Source: Clostridia bacterium
Lineage (GTDB): Bacteria > Bacillota > Clostridia > Oscillospirales > UBA644
NCBI GenBank assembly: GCA_014872655.1
Contig: WHHJ01000020.1
Span: 1-29,258 of the forward strand
Direction of reading: 5' to 3'
DNA: 29,258 nucleotides
The number at the start of each line of letters is the position of its first letter. The stretch's first letter is position 1. A program made the translations under genes and the position numbers. The notes beneath the pieces were generated by a model. The model saw only the letters and a list, made by a program, of their open reading frames with translations. It was not told where the DNA came from and did no database searches. Shown here in pieces: positions 1-8,691 of the stretch.

Positions 1-9
1 CTTTGTTTG

Positions 10-18
10 TTATCCACA
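10..18 (+). promoter_or_regulatory. Isolated DnaA-box-like 9-mer
   Basis: The sequence TTATCCACA is an exact match to the consensus DnaA box. It stands alone at the window edge, downstream of the minus-strand ygiQ gene. A single 9-mer can occur by chance, and no cluster of boxes or AT-rich unwinding element is visible here, so function is doubtful. It would matter only if more boxes lie to the left of the window. Confidence 0.2.
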
Positions 19-64
19 TTATAAATCGGTATCATTTTAACTAATGTTTAACACAAAGATCGAC

Positions 65-1873
65 TTATTTCTTTTTTCGGTTCCGCGCCGTTGTGTTGCC
101 GCGAATACTAGGCAGCAACACCCGAATCAAATCCGGTCTGCCGGCATGAATCAAGGCCTCTTTGACCAACGCATGATTCTTCGGGTTAAAACATTGCAAC
201 AATGCTCGCTGATAGGCTTTTTCACGAGGATTTTTTACGACAAACACAGGCTTTAATGTCATCGGGTCCAACTCTGTATAAAACATTGCAGTAGAAATCG
301 TCCCCGGCGTAGGATAAAAATCCTGCACCTGCTCAGGATGATACCCGATCTTGCGTAAATATAGGGCCAATTCAATCGCATCTTCCAAGGTACTGCCTGG
401 GTGCGAAGAAATCATATAAGGAACCAGGTATTGATTCATTCCAAACTTTTTATTGAGTTCAAAAAACCGCTGATAAAATTTTTGGTATACGTCAAAATGC
501 GGTTTTCCCATATAATCCAGAACCCGATCGGAACAATGTTCCGGGGCTACTTTCAGTTGTCCGCTGATATGATACCGTACCAATTCTTCAAAAAAGGTGG
601 GATCTTTATCGGCGATTAAATAGTCATATCGGATACCTGAACGAATAAAGACCTTTTTTACACGTGGCAATTGCCGCAACTTCCGCAGCATCTGCAAATA
701 TTCCGAATGATCCACCTTTACAGCAGGACAAATGCGAGGCGCAAGACACTTACGGTTGGTACACAATGATTTTTTATCACAGGCGCTGCGCCGGAAATTT
801 GCTGTAGGGCCTCCGACATCATGGATATACCCTTTAAAATTTTTGCCTTGCGTAATTTTTACCGCTTCATCCAAAACACTTTTTTCAGAACGAGATGTTA
901 CATAACGACCCTGATGAAAGGCGATGGCACAAAAATTACAACCGCCAAAACATCCGCGATTATGCGTAATGGAATGCTCAACTTCCTGAATCGCCGGAAC
1001 TCCGCCAGCCGCCTCATAAAAAGGGTGATACGTGCGCATATACGGCAACGCATATACGGCATCCAACTCTGCCCCACCAACAGGTTCTGCCGGTGGATTC
1101 TGTTTGACGTAACGAGTTCCATGCCGCTGCACAATCGTTTTTCCCGCAAAGGCGTCTTGTTGTTCGTACTGCATCCGCGTTGCTTCCGCATAAGCGCGTT
1201 TTCCGACAGCATCCGGAACGCTAACCCGTTCATAAGATGGGCATTCCAAACAATCCAAAGGTTTTTCGGACACCAGCACACAAGTGCCCGCAATATCCGT
1301 CATGGATGAAATCGGTTCTCCGGCCGCCAAACGATCACAGATTTCCCGCGTTTGACGTTCCCCCATACCATAAGAAATCATATCGGCCGAAGAATCCAGT
1401 AAAATGGAACGCCGGACCGTATCCTGCCAATAATCATAGTGCGCAAAACGCCGTAAAGACGCCTCCAGACCTCCAATAATGATCGGAATCTTTCCATATG
1501 CCTCTCGAATCTTATTGCAATACACAATGACGGCTCTGTCCGGCCGCTTTCCGCCCTCTCCGCCCGGTGAATACGCATCCCGAGACCTGCGCTTTTTAGC
1601 GACCGTATAGTGCGACACCATGGAGTCAATACTGCCGGAGGAAACAAAAAACCCGTATTTGGGCGCGCCAAAAATCTGAAAAGATTCTGTTTTATGCCAA
1701 TCCGGCTGCGCAAGAATACCGACGGTATACCCAGCAGCCTGTATCACACGCGTAATGATAGCCGTACCAAAAGAGGGATGGTCTACATACGCATCTCCGG
1801 ACACATAAATAAAATCAAACTGCTCGATCTTTTGTTCCTGCATTTCTTGTACGGTGATCGGCAAAAATCCCAA
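65..1873 (-). CDS. ygiQ: YgiQ family radical SAM protein
   Basis: A 602-residue protein of the YgiQ family of radical S-adenosylmethionine enzymes, at the family's usual length. The 4Fe-4S/SAM motif CxxxCxxC is visible as C308, C312 and C315 in the context NRGCFGGCNFC. The N-terminal half carries the family's conserved GGLEASLRRFAHYDYW block near residues 134-149. The substrate and reaction are not established for the family. The start codon is TTG (1871-1873), chosen because GGGAGG lies 7 bases upstream. It is the last gene of a likely operon, 33 bases after ftsK on the same strand. The last residues are basic (ARNRKKK). I see no clear terminator in the 64 bases left before the window edge. 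Confidence 0.93.
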   Translation of the reverse strand: MGFLPITVQEMQEQKIEQFDFIYVSGDAYVDHPSFGTAIITRVIQAAGYTVGILAQPDWHKTESFQIFGAPKYGFFVSSGSIDSMVSHYTVAKKRRSRDAYSPGGEGGKRPDRAVIVYCNKIREAYGKIPIIIGGLEASLRRFAHYDYWQDTVRRSILLDSSADMISYGMGERQTREICDRLAAGEPISSMTDIAGTCVLVSEKPLDCLECPSYERVSVPDAVGKRAYAEATRMQYEQQDAFAGKTIVQRHGTRYVKQNPPAEPVGGAELDAVYALPYMRTYHPFYEAAGGVPAIQEVEHSITHNRGCFGGCNFCAIAFHQGRYVTSRSEKSVLDEAVKITQGKNFKGYIHDVGGPTANFRRSACDKKSLCTNRKCLAPRICPAVKVDHSEYLQMLRKLRQLPRVKKVFIRSGIRYDYLIADKDPTFFEELVRYHISGQLKVAPEHCSDRVLDYMGKPHFDVYQKFYQRFFELNKKFGMNQYLVPYMISSHPGSTLEDAIELALYLRKIGYHPEQVQDFYPTPGTISTAMFYTELDPMTLKPVFVVKNPREKAYQRALLQCFNPKNHALVKEALIHAGRPDLIRVLLPSIRGNTTARNRKKK

Positions 1874-1906
1874 AATATTTCCTCCCTTTGCCTTAACAGA
1901 CTGTCT

Positions 1907-4348
1907 TTATTCTTCCGCAGGCGTTTCCGACACTTCCCCGCCGAGCTTCATTTCTAAAAATTGATCTTTGGTCATCAGCACTTCTCGCGGTTTCGACCCC
2001 CGATACGGACCGACAATCCCGCGCTGTTCCATCATATCAATCAAACGCGCGGCACGGGCATAACCTAAACCGACCCGCCGCTGTAACATCGAGGTAGAGG
2101 CTTGTCCGGACTCTACAACCACTTCAACCGCTTTCAGGAACATTTCATCGTCCCCTTCTTCCGAAGCCTGCGTTTGTCCGTTTCCACCCAATTTAGACCC
2201 TTTTTGATCTTGCGCCGCAGCCGCTTGTTCAATCTTCTTGACCACATCATGGTCATACTCGCAGGCATTGTTGGCCTTAATCGCTTCTACTACACGTTCA
2301 ACTTCCTTATCATGAACAAAACAGCCCTGAACACGCAACGGCTTAGGAGCCCCGATCGGATCATACAGCATATCGCCCCGGCCGAGTAGTTTTTCAGCCC
2401 CCTGATCATCCAAAATAATCCGGGAGTTGATCCCGCTGGAAACGGCCAGCGCAATCCGGGACGGAACATTGGCTTTAATCGTTCCGGTAATAACATCCGC
2501 AGATGGACGCTGGGTGGCAATGACCAAATGCATTCCCGCTGCACGTGCCATCTGTGCAAGACGGCAAATCGCATCCTCGACCTCTTTGGGAGAGGCCATC
2601 ATTAAATCCGACAACTCATCGATGACGATAACGATTTGCGGAATCTTCTTTTCTCCCGGCTCTAAACTTTTATTATATCCGTTAAAGTCCCGAACCCCTT
2701 TATTGGCAAACATCTGGTACCGCGTCAGCATTTCACTGACCGCCCAGCTCAGCGCTCCGGCAGCCTTTTTGGCATCTGTCACAACGGGAATTAACAAATG
2801 AGGAAGCCCCTTATATACGGTAAATTCTACCATCTTGGGGTCCACTAAAATCAATTTGACTTCTTCCGGAGAAGCCTTGTACAATAAACTCATTAAAATC
2901 GAATTGATACATACAGACTTTCCGGTTCCTGTTGCACCGGCAATCAACAAGTGCGGCATGCGAGCCAAATCAATCACGATTCGCTCTCCGCTGATATCCT
3001 TACCCAGTGCGGCGCTAATTTTGCTTTTGCTTGTCCGAAATTCTTCACTGTCGATCAGCTCCCGCAAATACACGGTTTGCTGCGTTTTATTAGGAACCTC
3101 GATCCCGATCGCAGACTTTCCCGGAATCGGCGCTTCAATTCGAACCCCTTTGGCGGCAAGATTCAAGGCGATATCATCGGCCAAACTGGTAATTTTACTG
3201 ATTTTTACACCCATTTCAGGCGCTAACTCATACCGGGTAACGGTCGGCCCGCGAGAAGCGTGCAAAATGTGCGTTTCTACATTAAAACTACGCAAAGCTT
3301 CAACCAATTTTTCGCCGGTTCGCCGCAATTCTTCTTCTACACCGCTATCATTTGTTTTTTCCGGTTTTGCAAGCAAATCTAAAGACGGAAAAACATAGGG
3401 TTTTTCATCCGTATTTTCCTGCTGCGCGATTTCGGCCGCAACAGACGCCTGTTCCTGCCGAATTTGTTCTTTGGTAATCGTTTCAGGTTCCAAAGAGCCA
3501 TCTGGACCCTTATTTTCAGAAAAGTCTTGCAGGTCATCCTGAACTTGATCCAAATTTGTTGAAAAAGAAACAACAGGCTGTGGAACGGGAACAGAAGAGG
3601 ATGGGGCCGGTTCCGGATCGGTTTCGGGAATTACAAACTTCTTTTTCGGTTGTGGTATTTTAAATTTTTGACGATTTCTTTTCTCCACTCCGGGCCGAGG
3701 TTCATCAAATTCGGCCTGCTGTTTCTCCATACGCGCATGGCGCTCCTGCCGTGCTTCTCGGCGCTCTTGCGGTGTTTTTACATATTGCATCAACGTCTTT
3801 CCGGAAGCAATAACCAACACGACCAAAATTGCAACGATCAATAAAATCGTGGTAATAATCTTTCCGGCCACCAAACTCAACGGAACGCTGATCAAGCCGC
3901 CAATCACTCCGCCGGAGCGGAAAGTCTGCCCGTCCTGGTACAAACGAACCAGGACATCCAACACCGTTTTTTGTGTTTGCGCATCATAAACAAAAGAAAA
4001 AACATTCACCAAGGAGTCAATTAAAAACAGCATCAGCGCCATCCAGCCCAAACGGGCGCCGACTCGGTCATACCGAAGAATTAAAAAAAGACCTGTTATG
4101 ATCAAAACCAGCGGAACGGCAATTCCGCAGACACCAAACATGCCATAAATAAAACTGTTTACCGCCGTACATAGAGGTGCGGTAGGCGCAATAAAGCAGA
4201 TGATCATACAAACCGCGGCACCAAACAAAAGAATAGACAAAATGGTATTCCGAACATTCTCATCCATTTTTTGCGCAGATGCGCGTTTCTGTGTTTTTCT
4301 CTGTCCTGTCCGAGACGCAGAAGAACGACGCTTTTTCCTAGCCGGCAT
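1907..4348 (-). CDS. ftsK: DNA translocase FtsK/SpoIIIE
   Basis: An 813-residue septal DNA pump that uses ATP to move chromosomal DNA across the division or sporulation septum. The N terminus is very basic (residues 1-28), followed by about four membrane segments between residues 36 and 182. A charged, proline-rich linker follows (about 185-330), then the RecA-like motor. Walker A is GATGTGKS at 471-478 and Walker B is IVIVIDELSD. The C-terminal 65 residues match the winged-helix gamma domain that reads oriented KOPS/SRS sequences (SMLQRRVGLGYARAARLIDMME). Length fits the SpoIIIE/FtsK family. Sequence alone does not tell whether it serves division, sporulation or both. It lies 46 bases downstream of uppP with an AGAGAGGA ribosome binding site, so co-transcription is likely. 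Confidence 0.95.
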   Translation of the reverse strand: MPARKKRRSSASRTGQRKTQKRASAQKMDENVRNTILSILLFGAAVCMIICFIAPTAPLCTAVNSFIYGMFGVCGIAVPLVLIITGLFLILRYDRVGARLGWMALMLFLIDSLVNVFSFVYDAQTQKTVLDVLVRLYQDGQTFRSGGVIGGLISVPLSLVAGKIITTILLIVAILVVLVIASGKTLMQYVKTPQERREARQERHARMEKQQAEFDEPRPGVEKRNRQKFKIPQPKKKFVIPETDPEPAPSSSVPVPQPVVSFSTNLDQVQDDLQDFSENKGPDGSLEPETITKEQIRQEQASVAAEIAQQENTDEKPYVFPSLDLLAKPEKTNDSGVEEELRRTGEKLVEALRSFNVETHILHASRGPTVTRYELAPEMGVKISKITSLADDIALNLAAKGVRIEAPIPGKSAIGIEVPNKTQQTVYLRELIDSEEFRTSKSKISAALGKDISGERIVIDLARMPHLLIAGATGTGKSVCINSILMSLLYKASPEEVKLILVDPKMVEFTVYKGLPHLLIPVVTDAKKAAGALSWAVSEMLTRYQMFANKGVRDFNGYNKSLEPGEKKIPQIVIVIDELSDLMMASPKEVEDAICRLAQMARAAGMHLVIATQRPSADVITGTIKANVPSRIALAVSSGINSRIILDDQGAEKLLGRGDMLYDPIGAPKPLRVQGCFVHDKEVERVVEAIKANNACEYDHDVVKKIEQAAAAQDQKGSKLGGNGQTQASEEGDDEMFLKAVEVVVESGQASTSMLQRRVGLGYARAARLIDMMEQRGIVGPYRGSKPREVLMTKDQFLEMKLGGEVSETPAEE

Positions 4349-4394
4349 TTTTAGAAATCCTCTCTTTTCTACAACACAACATTTACGGGAATTA

Positions 4395-5228
4395 CTACAT
4401 TACAAAATTTAAAATAATGGCCGCAACGCCTACTACAATACTGTAAATAGCAAAAATGTAAAACTTTTTAGACCGCAGCAAATATTCTAACAGCTTAATC
4501 GCTAAAAATCCAACGACCCCGGCAATGACCATCCCGACCAAATAAGCAGGAATGGACGACGCTACAAGACTGCCGTCAGACAAAGCATCCTTAAAGCTAA
4601 CTGCCGCCCCGGCAAGGATCGCCGGAATAGACAAAATAAACGAATACTTTGCGGCATAGGCCCGATCCAACCCACACGCAACACCCATTGTAATGGTCGA
4701 ACCCGAACGGGAAATACCGGGCGTTACCGCTACCAACTGTGCAAGCCCAATTCGAATCGCATCCCCAAAGGTCATACGGCCGGCCTTCTTGTCGGAAGGG
4801 GGAACATGATCGCTGACAAATAAAACAATTCCGTTAATAATCAATGCAATCCCAACCATCCAGGTATAGTTTGCAATCCGCTCAATCGAATCTTTAATAA
4901 ACAAAGCAATAATGAGAGGCAAACATGAAACAACTAAAAAAATTAACATCCGTTCGGAAGCCGTTGCCTGCTTGAAGGAAAACTTACCGGTAAATATCTT
5001 TTTAATCAATTCGATCAGCGCAAGAATTAATTTCCAAATGGTTTTACGAAAAGCAATAAACACAGCCACTAGCGTTCCCACGTGCAGCAGTGCGGTCAAA
5101 AACGCATAACTTTCCATATTGACACCCATTAAATTCCCGACAAGCGCAAGGTGTCCGGAGCTGGATATCGGCAAAAACTCCGTAACACCCTGTACAATTC
5201 CCATAATGATAGCCTGTAAAAAGTCCAT
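4395..5228 (-). CDS. uppP: Undecaprenyl-diphosphatase UppP (BacA)
   Basis: A 277-residue integral membrane phosphatase that converts undecaprenyl diphosphate to undecaprenyl phosphate, recycling the lipid carrier of peptidoglycan synthesis. Overexpression of this family gives bacitracin tolerance. Both active-site motifs are present: the glutamate-rich N-terminal motif QGVTEFLPISSSGH (residues 13-26, with E17) and the PGISRSGSTI motif (170-179, with S173 and R174). About eight hydrophobic segments are visible. The ATG start has GGAGATG upstream. It is the first gene of a likely uppP-ftsK-ygiQ unit and diverges from spoVG. I could not find a convincing sigma-A promoter on this strand in the 196-base gap; the best attempt (TTGAAA-19-TATATT, 5283-5313) overlaps the proposed spoVG promoter. 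Confidence 0.96.
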   Translation of the reverse strand: MDFLQAIIMGIVQGVTEFLPISSSGHLALVGNLMGVNMESYAFLTALLHVGTLVAVFIAFRKTIWKLILALIELIKKIFTGKFSFKQATASERMLIFLVVSCLPLIIALFIKDSIERIANYTWMVGIALIINGIVLFVSDHVPPSDKKAGRMTFGDAIRIGLAQLVAVTPGISRSGSTITMGVACGLDRAYAAKYSFILSIPAILAGAAVSFKDALSDGSLVASSIPAYLVGMVIAGVVGFLAIKLLEYLLRSKKFYIFAIYSIVVGVAAIILNFVM

Positions 5229-5307
5229 CTTTTCATCTCCGATCTTTGATTTTTTCTTTTATCTAAAATCACTATAAATACAAATATAATTTTGGGCAGA
5301 ATATCCG

Positions 5308-5336
5308 TTTCAATTTTGCGAAAAATGTTGTATAAT
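5308..5336 (+). promoter_or_regulatory. Possible spoVG promoter
   Basis: A perfect -10 element TATAAT lies at 5331-5336, but the matching -35 position (5308-5313, TTTCAA) is weak at a 17-base spacing. The start codon of spoVG is 88 bases downstream, leaving a leader of about 80 bases. A sigma-H promoter, as used for spoVG in Bacillus subtilis, was looked for and not recognised. Confidence 0.35.
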
Positions 5337-5424
5337 TGAATTGTATCTGAAATATTTTCGTAATAAGTGTAACATTTTTTTAACGTCAAAACAAAAGGAC
5401 AATACAAAGGAGAGTCTGACGCGT

Positions 5425-5772
5425 ATGAAAATCACGGAAGTAAAAATCAGAAAAATTATCCACGAAGGCAAAGTGAAGGCGATCGTCTCCATTGTTATCG
5501 ACAATGTTTTTGCCGTGCACGACATGAAGGTTATTGAACGGCCAGAGGACAAGTCCCTGTTTATCGCCATGCCGTATCGTAAAAATGCACAAAATAAACA
5601 ACTCGATATCGCCCATCCGATTGATGCACAGACCCGTCAATATATCGAACAAGAAATTTTGCAAGAATATAAACGTGCTTGCGAACAATCGGAAGATCAG
5701 CCCCAAGAAGAATCTTCTGACCTGATAGTCCCAGAGGCAGCCGCCGAACCGGCAGAGGCTTCTTTGGCATAA
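5425..5772 (+). CDS. spoVG: SpoVG family regulator
   Basis: A 115-residue protein of the SpoVG family, small site-specific DNA- and RNA-binding regulators that affect septation, sporulation and cell-surface traits in Firmicutes. The conserved core is clear: MKITEVKIRKI at the N terminus and KSLFIAMPYRK near residues 42-52. The family is usually 85-100 residues. This copy has an extra acidic, alanine-rich tail from about residue 88 (EDQPQEESSDLIVPEAAAEP). The ATG at 5425 is preferred to an upstream TTG in the same frame (5341) because AAAGGAGAG sits 10 bases before it and the family begins exactly here. It is transcribed alone and ends before a strong terminator. Confidence 0.93.
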   Translation: MKITEVKIRKIIHEGKVKAIVSIVIDNVFAVHDMKVIERPEDKSLFIAMPYRKNAQNKQLDIAHPIDAQTRQYIEQEILQEYKRACEQSEDQPQEESSDLIVPEAAAEPAEASLA

Positions 5773-5948
5773 ATCAGATCAGAACAAAGCCTGTGTGATT
5801 ACGGCTACAACAAATCAACTCTTGCACTCTGTTGATATATATGAAAAAGTTTTACGCATTCATTCCTTTTTTAAATAAAACAAACTCGAAAAAGGTCGCG
5901 AATAGGTACACAGAGTATTTGCCAGTCAATCACCTAAAAAGTCGAATA

Positions 5949-5983
5949 ACAGTATACGCCAAGCGGCGTATACTGTTTTTTTA
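5949..5983 (+). terminator. Rho-independent terminator after spoVG
   Basis: A perfect 12-bp stem (5949-5960 with 5965-5976, arm ACAGTATACGCC) with an AAGC loop is followed by a run of T on the plus strand. This terminates spoVG transcription. The minus-strand purB stop codon (5981-5983) lies on the other side, so the hairpin may also end purB transcripts, though there is no good T run on that side. The roughly 175 bases between spoVG and this hairpin hold nothing I recognise. Confidence 0.88.
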
Positions 5984-7414
5984 TACGTTTAACTCAACGT
6001 CTTTAACCAGTCGATCCTGATACCGCTGGATCACCGGAGCCACATCACGCTGCAAAAATCGCTCTACTTGCTGCGGGCATCTGCCGATAAATAAAGCCGG
6101 ATCCAGAACACGACGAATTTCTTCCTCGGTCAAACCAAAAGCAGGGTCTGCAGCTATACGAGAAACCAAGTCATTTTCACGTCCAAAAACTTTAACTTGC
6201 TCGGCTGCCGCCAGGCTGTGCTGACGGATCCGTTCATGCATTTCCTGACGATCTGCTCCTTTTTTAACGGCTTCCATCATAATGTTTTCGGTTGCCATAA
6301 ACGGCAACTCCCGCATCACGCGCTGTTCAATCATTTTCGGATAGACAACCAAACCGTCCGCCACATTGATATAAATATTTAAAATAGAATCTACGGCAAG
6401 AAACGCCTCGGCAACCGCGATGCGCTTATTGGCAGAATCGTCCAATGTCCGCTCAAACCACTGAGTCGACGCGGTATAGGCCGGGTTTAAAGAATTCGTA
6501 ATTACGTACCGAGCCAACGCACAGATACGCTCGCTGCGCATAGGATTGCGTTTATACGGCATCGCGGAAGATCCGATTTGATGTTCTTCAAAGGGCTCCT
6601 CCATTTCTTTAAAGCTAGCCAAAATACGCAAATCATTGGCAAATTTATAAGCAGACTGTGCAATCCCGCTCAATGTATTTAAAATCTGAGCATCTACCTT
6701 ACGGCTGTACGTCTGTCCGGAAACCGGAACGACACGCTCGAACCCCATTTCGTGGGCAATCATTTGCTCTAATTGGTCGATTTTTTCTCCGTCGCCGTTA
6801 AATAAGTCCATAAAACTTGCCTGGGTACCGGTAGTGCCCTTCTGTCCCAACAGGCTCAGATTAGCAAGCCGACTTTCTAGTTCTTCATAATCCATCAACA
6901 GCTCATTGATCCACAATGTTGCACGTTTACCAACCGTCGTCAACTGAGCTGGCTGTAAGTGTGTGTATGCCAGACAAGGAAGCTGCTTGTACTGATCGGC
7001 AAAATCTGCCAGCAACTGAATCACCGTACACAGTTTATCCCGAACAAGCTCCATACCCTGCCGCATCACGATGATATCCGTATTGTCACCGACATAGCAG
7101 GAAGTTGCGCCCAAATGGATAATCGGCTTGGCCTTCGGAGCCTGCTGTCCATAGGCATAAATATGGCTCATGACATCATGACGGACTTCTTTCTCGCGCT
7201 TCTCGGCAACATCATAATTGATATCGTCTTTATACTGTTCCATTTGCGCGATTTGCTCATCGGAAATGTCTAAGCCCAGCTTTTGCTCCGCGCGCGCCAG
7301 GGCAATCCAAAGTCTGCGCCAGGTACGGAATTTATTGTCTGCAGAAAAAATGTATTGCATTTGCTTGCTGGCATACCGGGTACTGAACGGACTTTCGTAA
7401 CGGTCGTAACTCAT
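5981..7414 (-). CDS. purB: Adenylosuccinate lyase
   Basis: A 477-residue enzyme of the fumarase/aspartase superfamily. It removes fumarate from SAICAR in de novo purine synthesis and from adenylosuccinate in AMP synthesis. The superfamily signature GSSAMPYKRNP is at residues 291-301 and forms the mobile catalytic-serine loop. The THLQPAQ motif (H152) and the RHDVMSH motif (H79) supply the other active-site histidines. The ATG at 7414 is chosen over an upstream in-frame start because GGGAG lies 9 bases before it and the protein begins with MSYDRYESPF, as is usual for this longer clostridial-type PurB. The gene starts 4 bases after the stop of the aminotransferase gene, so translation is probably coupled. 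It is last in the asnS operon. Confidence 0.95.
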   Translation of the reverse strand: MSYDRYESPFSTRYASKQMQYIFSADNKFRTWRRLWIALARAEQKLGLDISDEQIAQMEQYKDDINYDVAEKREKEVRHDVMSHIYAYGQQAPKAKPIIHLGATSCYVGDNTDIIVMRQGMELVRDKLCTVIQLLADFADQYKQLPCLAYTHLQPAQLTTVGKRATLWINELLMDYEELESRLANLSLLGQKGTTGTQASFMDLFNGDGEKIDQLEQMIAHEMGFERVVPVSGQTYSRKVDAQILNTLSGIAQSAYKFANDLRILASFKEMEEPFEEHQIGSSAMPYKRNPMRSERICALARYVITNSLNPAYTASTQWFERTLDDSANKRIAVAEAFLAVDSILNIYINVADGLVVYPKMIEQRVMRELPFMATENIMMEAVKKGADRQEMHERIRQHSLAAAEQVKVFGRENDLVSRIAADPAFGLTEEEIRRVLDPALFIGRCPQQVERFLQRDVAPVIQRYQDRLVKDVELNV

Positions 7415-7418
7415 ATCA

Positions 7419-8663
7419 TTAAACTCCCTTTTCCTGTTTTTCAAGTGCCGCAATCTTAACGCAAAGGCACAAAATATCTACGGCTGTTTTCAGTTCCTCT
7501 ATGGTTGGATAGGTCGGCGCAATGCGCAGATTTCTGTCGCGGGGATCTTTGCCATAAGGGAAGGTCGCTCCGGCACCAGTCATCACAACCCCGGCCTCTT
7601 TCATCAACTGAGCAACCCGAGACGCACAGCCGTCCGGAACATTGAGCGAAATAAAATATCCACCTTTAGGCCGATGCCACTCAGCAATCCCGGTCAGTTG
7701 CTGATCAAAAGCCTGTAAAACAACTTCAAACCGGGGCCGAATAATCGCCGCATGCTTGCGCATATAAGCCCGCAATCCGTCGGCATTGCCAAAATATAAA
7801 ACATGCCGCAACTGATTGAGTTTATCATAACCAATCGTTTGTGCAGACATCTGTTTTTTAATTTCTGCTACATTCCGCTCGCTGGCACAAATCACGGCAA
7901 CTCCGGCTCCCGGATGCGTAACCTTTGAAGTGGAAGCAAATTCATAAATCATATCTTCGTTGCCAACGCGATACGCTTCATCAAAAATGTTCAACAGTGT
8001 GTCTTGGTCCTGCTCATCAAAATCATGTACCGCATACGCATTGTCCCAAAAGATCCGGAAATCAGGAGCCGCGGCAGACAAATTGGCAAACCGTTTGACG
8101 ACTTCGTCGCTGTATGTAATGCCGTCGGGATTGCTGTACTTGGGCACGCACCAGATTCCCTTAATCGAGGCGTCCGACCGAACGAGCTGTTCAATCTGAT
8201 CCATATCCGGACCATCTGCCAACATGGGAACAGAAATCATATTGATGCCAAACGTCTGCGTTACAAAGAAATGTCGGTCATAGCCCGGAACAACGCATAA
8301 AAACGAGATTTTTCCGCAGTCTTTCCACGGCTTGTGTCCGCCCACACCAAACATCATCGCCCGAGCTACGGTATCGTACATCAAATTTAAACTACTGTTT
8401 CCGCAAACAATCACGTTGTCCGGCTTCAATCCCAGCAAATCGGCAAACAATTCTTTCGCCTCCGGGATCCCGTCCAAACAACCGTAATTCCGATAATCTA
8501 CCCCGTTTTTCCCCACACAATCTGAATTGTGGGCAAGAACGGTTAACAACGGTTCGGATAAATCAAGTTGCTCGGTACAAGGCTTTCCTCTGGACATATC
8601 CAGTTTTAGCCCTTTCTGCTTATAACCCTCATATTCTTGCATTAATTGTTCCAATGTTTGCAT
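7419..8663 (-). CDS. PLP-dependent aspartate-type aminotransferase
   Basis: A 414-residue fold-type I aminotransferase. It resembles the aspartate aminotransferase subgroup typified by Corynebacterium AspT (Pfam Asp_aminotransf, once called Aminotran_MocR) rather than classical AspB. PLP contacts are visible: the Schiff-base lysine K247 in STSKVTHPGAG, N178-P179 in SNPDG, and D207/Y210 in WDNAYAVHD. No N-terminal DNA-binding domain is present, so it is an enzyme and not a MocR regulator. Two adjacent ATG codons follow CGAGGG; the second (8663) has the better 6-base spacing. The likely reaction is aspartate plus 2-oxoglutarate to oxaloacetate plus glutamate, but substrate range cannot be read from sequence. 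It lies 28 bases after asnS and 4 bases before purB. Confidence 0.9.
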   Translation of the reverse strand: MQTLEQLMQEYEGYKQKGLKLDMSRGKPCTEQLDLSEPLLTVLAHNSDCVGKNGVDYRNYGCLDGIPEAKELFADLLGLKPDNVIVCGNSSLNLMYDTVARAMMFGVGGHKPWKDCGKISFLCVVPGYDRHFFVTQTFGINMISVPMLADGPDMDQIEQLVRSDASIKGIWCVPKYSNPDGITYSDEVVKRFANLSAAAPDFRIFWDNAYAVHDFDEQDQDTLLNIFDEAYRVGNEDMIYEFASTSKVTHPGAGVAVICASERNVAEIKKQMSAQTIGYDKLNQLRHVLYFGNADGLRAYMRKHAAIIRPRFEVVLQAFDQQLTGIAEWHRPKGGYFISLNVPDGCASRVAQLMKEAGVVMTGAGATFPYGKDPRDRNLRIAPTYPTIEELKTAVDILCLCVKIAALEKQEKGV

Positions 8664-8691
8664 CATAAACCCTCGATTCTTCTTTTTTTCA

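Noticed and set aside
821..1309. Plus-strand open frame of 162 codons inside ygiQ
   Set aside because: It lies wholly antisense to a clear gene, has no plausible ribosome binding site and gives a composition unlike real proteins.
5341..5424. Upstream TTG start for spoVG giving a 143-residue protein
   Set aside because: It overlaps the proposed promoter region; the ATG at 5425 has AAAGGAGAG and the family's N terminus.
5832..6020. Small plus-strand open frame of 62 codons between spoVG and purB
   Set aside because: It runs through the spoVG terminator hairpin and into purB, and lacks a ribosome binding site.
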